Positions 63,936-64,000 of a DNA stretch of 64,000 bases are shown here, piece after piece. Source of the stretch: Octadecabacter arcticus 238 (GTDB lineage: Bacteria > Pseudomonadota > Alphaproteobacteria > Rhodobacterales > Rhodobacteraceae). Made by a program: the position numbers and the translations under genes. The first letter of the stretch is position 1. Each line of letters starts with the position of its first letter. The stretch lies in assembly GCF_000155735.2 (NCBI RefSeq), contig NC_020908.1, positions 186,001 to 250,000 of the forward strand, written 5' to 3'. The notes below the pieces were generated by a model that saw only the letters and a program-made list of their open reading frames with translations, searched no databases and was not told where the DNA came from.

Positions 63936-64000
63936 CGCGGTTTGCGGTTGCCAAGTGCTGTAGCCCTCGCTATCTCAACGCTCGGCTTAGGGGTTTAGCT

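Overview
The window looks like a chromosomal segment of an alphaproteobacterium of the order Rhodobacterales, most likely a marine Roseobacter-group member. The reasons are the ChvI/ChvG-HprK-RapZ-EIIA-HPr cluster next to pckA, an aerobic-type cob gene set with CobN and CobW, the rpoZ-rel-DUF2062-pdxJ-acpS-lepB-rnc-era-recO housekeeping run, a probable methylsuccinyl-CoA dehydrogenase, and small proteins typical of Rhodobacteraceae. The DNA is moderately GC-rich and densely coded on both strands, with many 1-4 base start/stop overlaps. No tRNA, rRNA, CRISPR array or prophage was found. Genus cannot be fixed from the sequence alone.

Layout. (1) 1-20.5 kb is a cobalamin region. It holds the 5' end of cobN, cobW, two DUF1636 ferredoxin-like genes, the cobalt importer genes cbtB-cbtA behind a clear cobalamin riboswitch, cobC and cobD(cbiB), and the run cbiX-cobH-cobL-cobI-cobE/J-cobM. 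The chromosome-structuring gene smc, a lytic transglycosylase, a glycosyltransferase, a cytochrome b561 and a glutathionyl-hydroquinone reductase are interspersed. (2) 20.5-27.9 kb has a PatB-type lyase, three tandem peptide deformylase genes (the third lacks catalytic residues), fmt, rnhA, a methyltransferase, DUF3429, ispH and a NYN nuclease. (3) 28-37.7 kb is housekeeping: folK, rpoZ, rel, pdxJ, acpS, lepB, rnc, era, recO. (4) 37.7-53 kb is carbon metabolism and its control: probable mcd, pckA with a candidate operator, ChvI/ChvG and the nitrogen-type PTS remnants, a 3-hydroxybutyryl-CoA dehydrogenase and etfBA. (5) 53-64 kb has a PduO-type cobalamin adenosyltransferase, an SDR, parC, a decaying segment (DUF898 pseudogene split by an intact IS4-family element with a 9-bp target duplication, then a frameshifted M48 peptidase), then tuf and an acetyltransferase.

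How the parts fit. Cobalt uptake (CbtAB, riboswitch-controlled), metal handling (CobW, DUF1636, His-rich CbiX), ring-building methyltransferases, late cobalt insertion (CobN) and the final steps (PduO-type adenosylation, CobC, CobD) together describe de novo B12 synthesis, although CobG/CobZ, CobK, CobF, CobB, CobS and CobT are not in this window. Adenosylcobalamin would serve the ethylmalonyl-CoA pathway, to which the mcd candidate and the ETF genes belong; PckA and the ChvI/HprK/HPr system sit at the gluconeogenic control point.

The points most worth a second look are the catalytically dead third deformylase, the coexistence of CbiX with CobN, the duplicated DUF1636 genes, the short repeats (25-bp tandem repeat, GTGTAC cluster, a dispersed 36-bp element in two copies), the stop-interrupted exported protein and the IS-split DUF898 gene. 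I did not see a wholly new multi-gene system.
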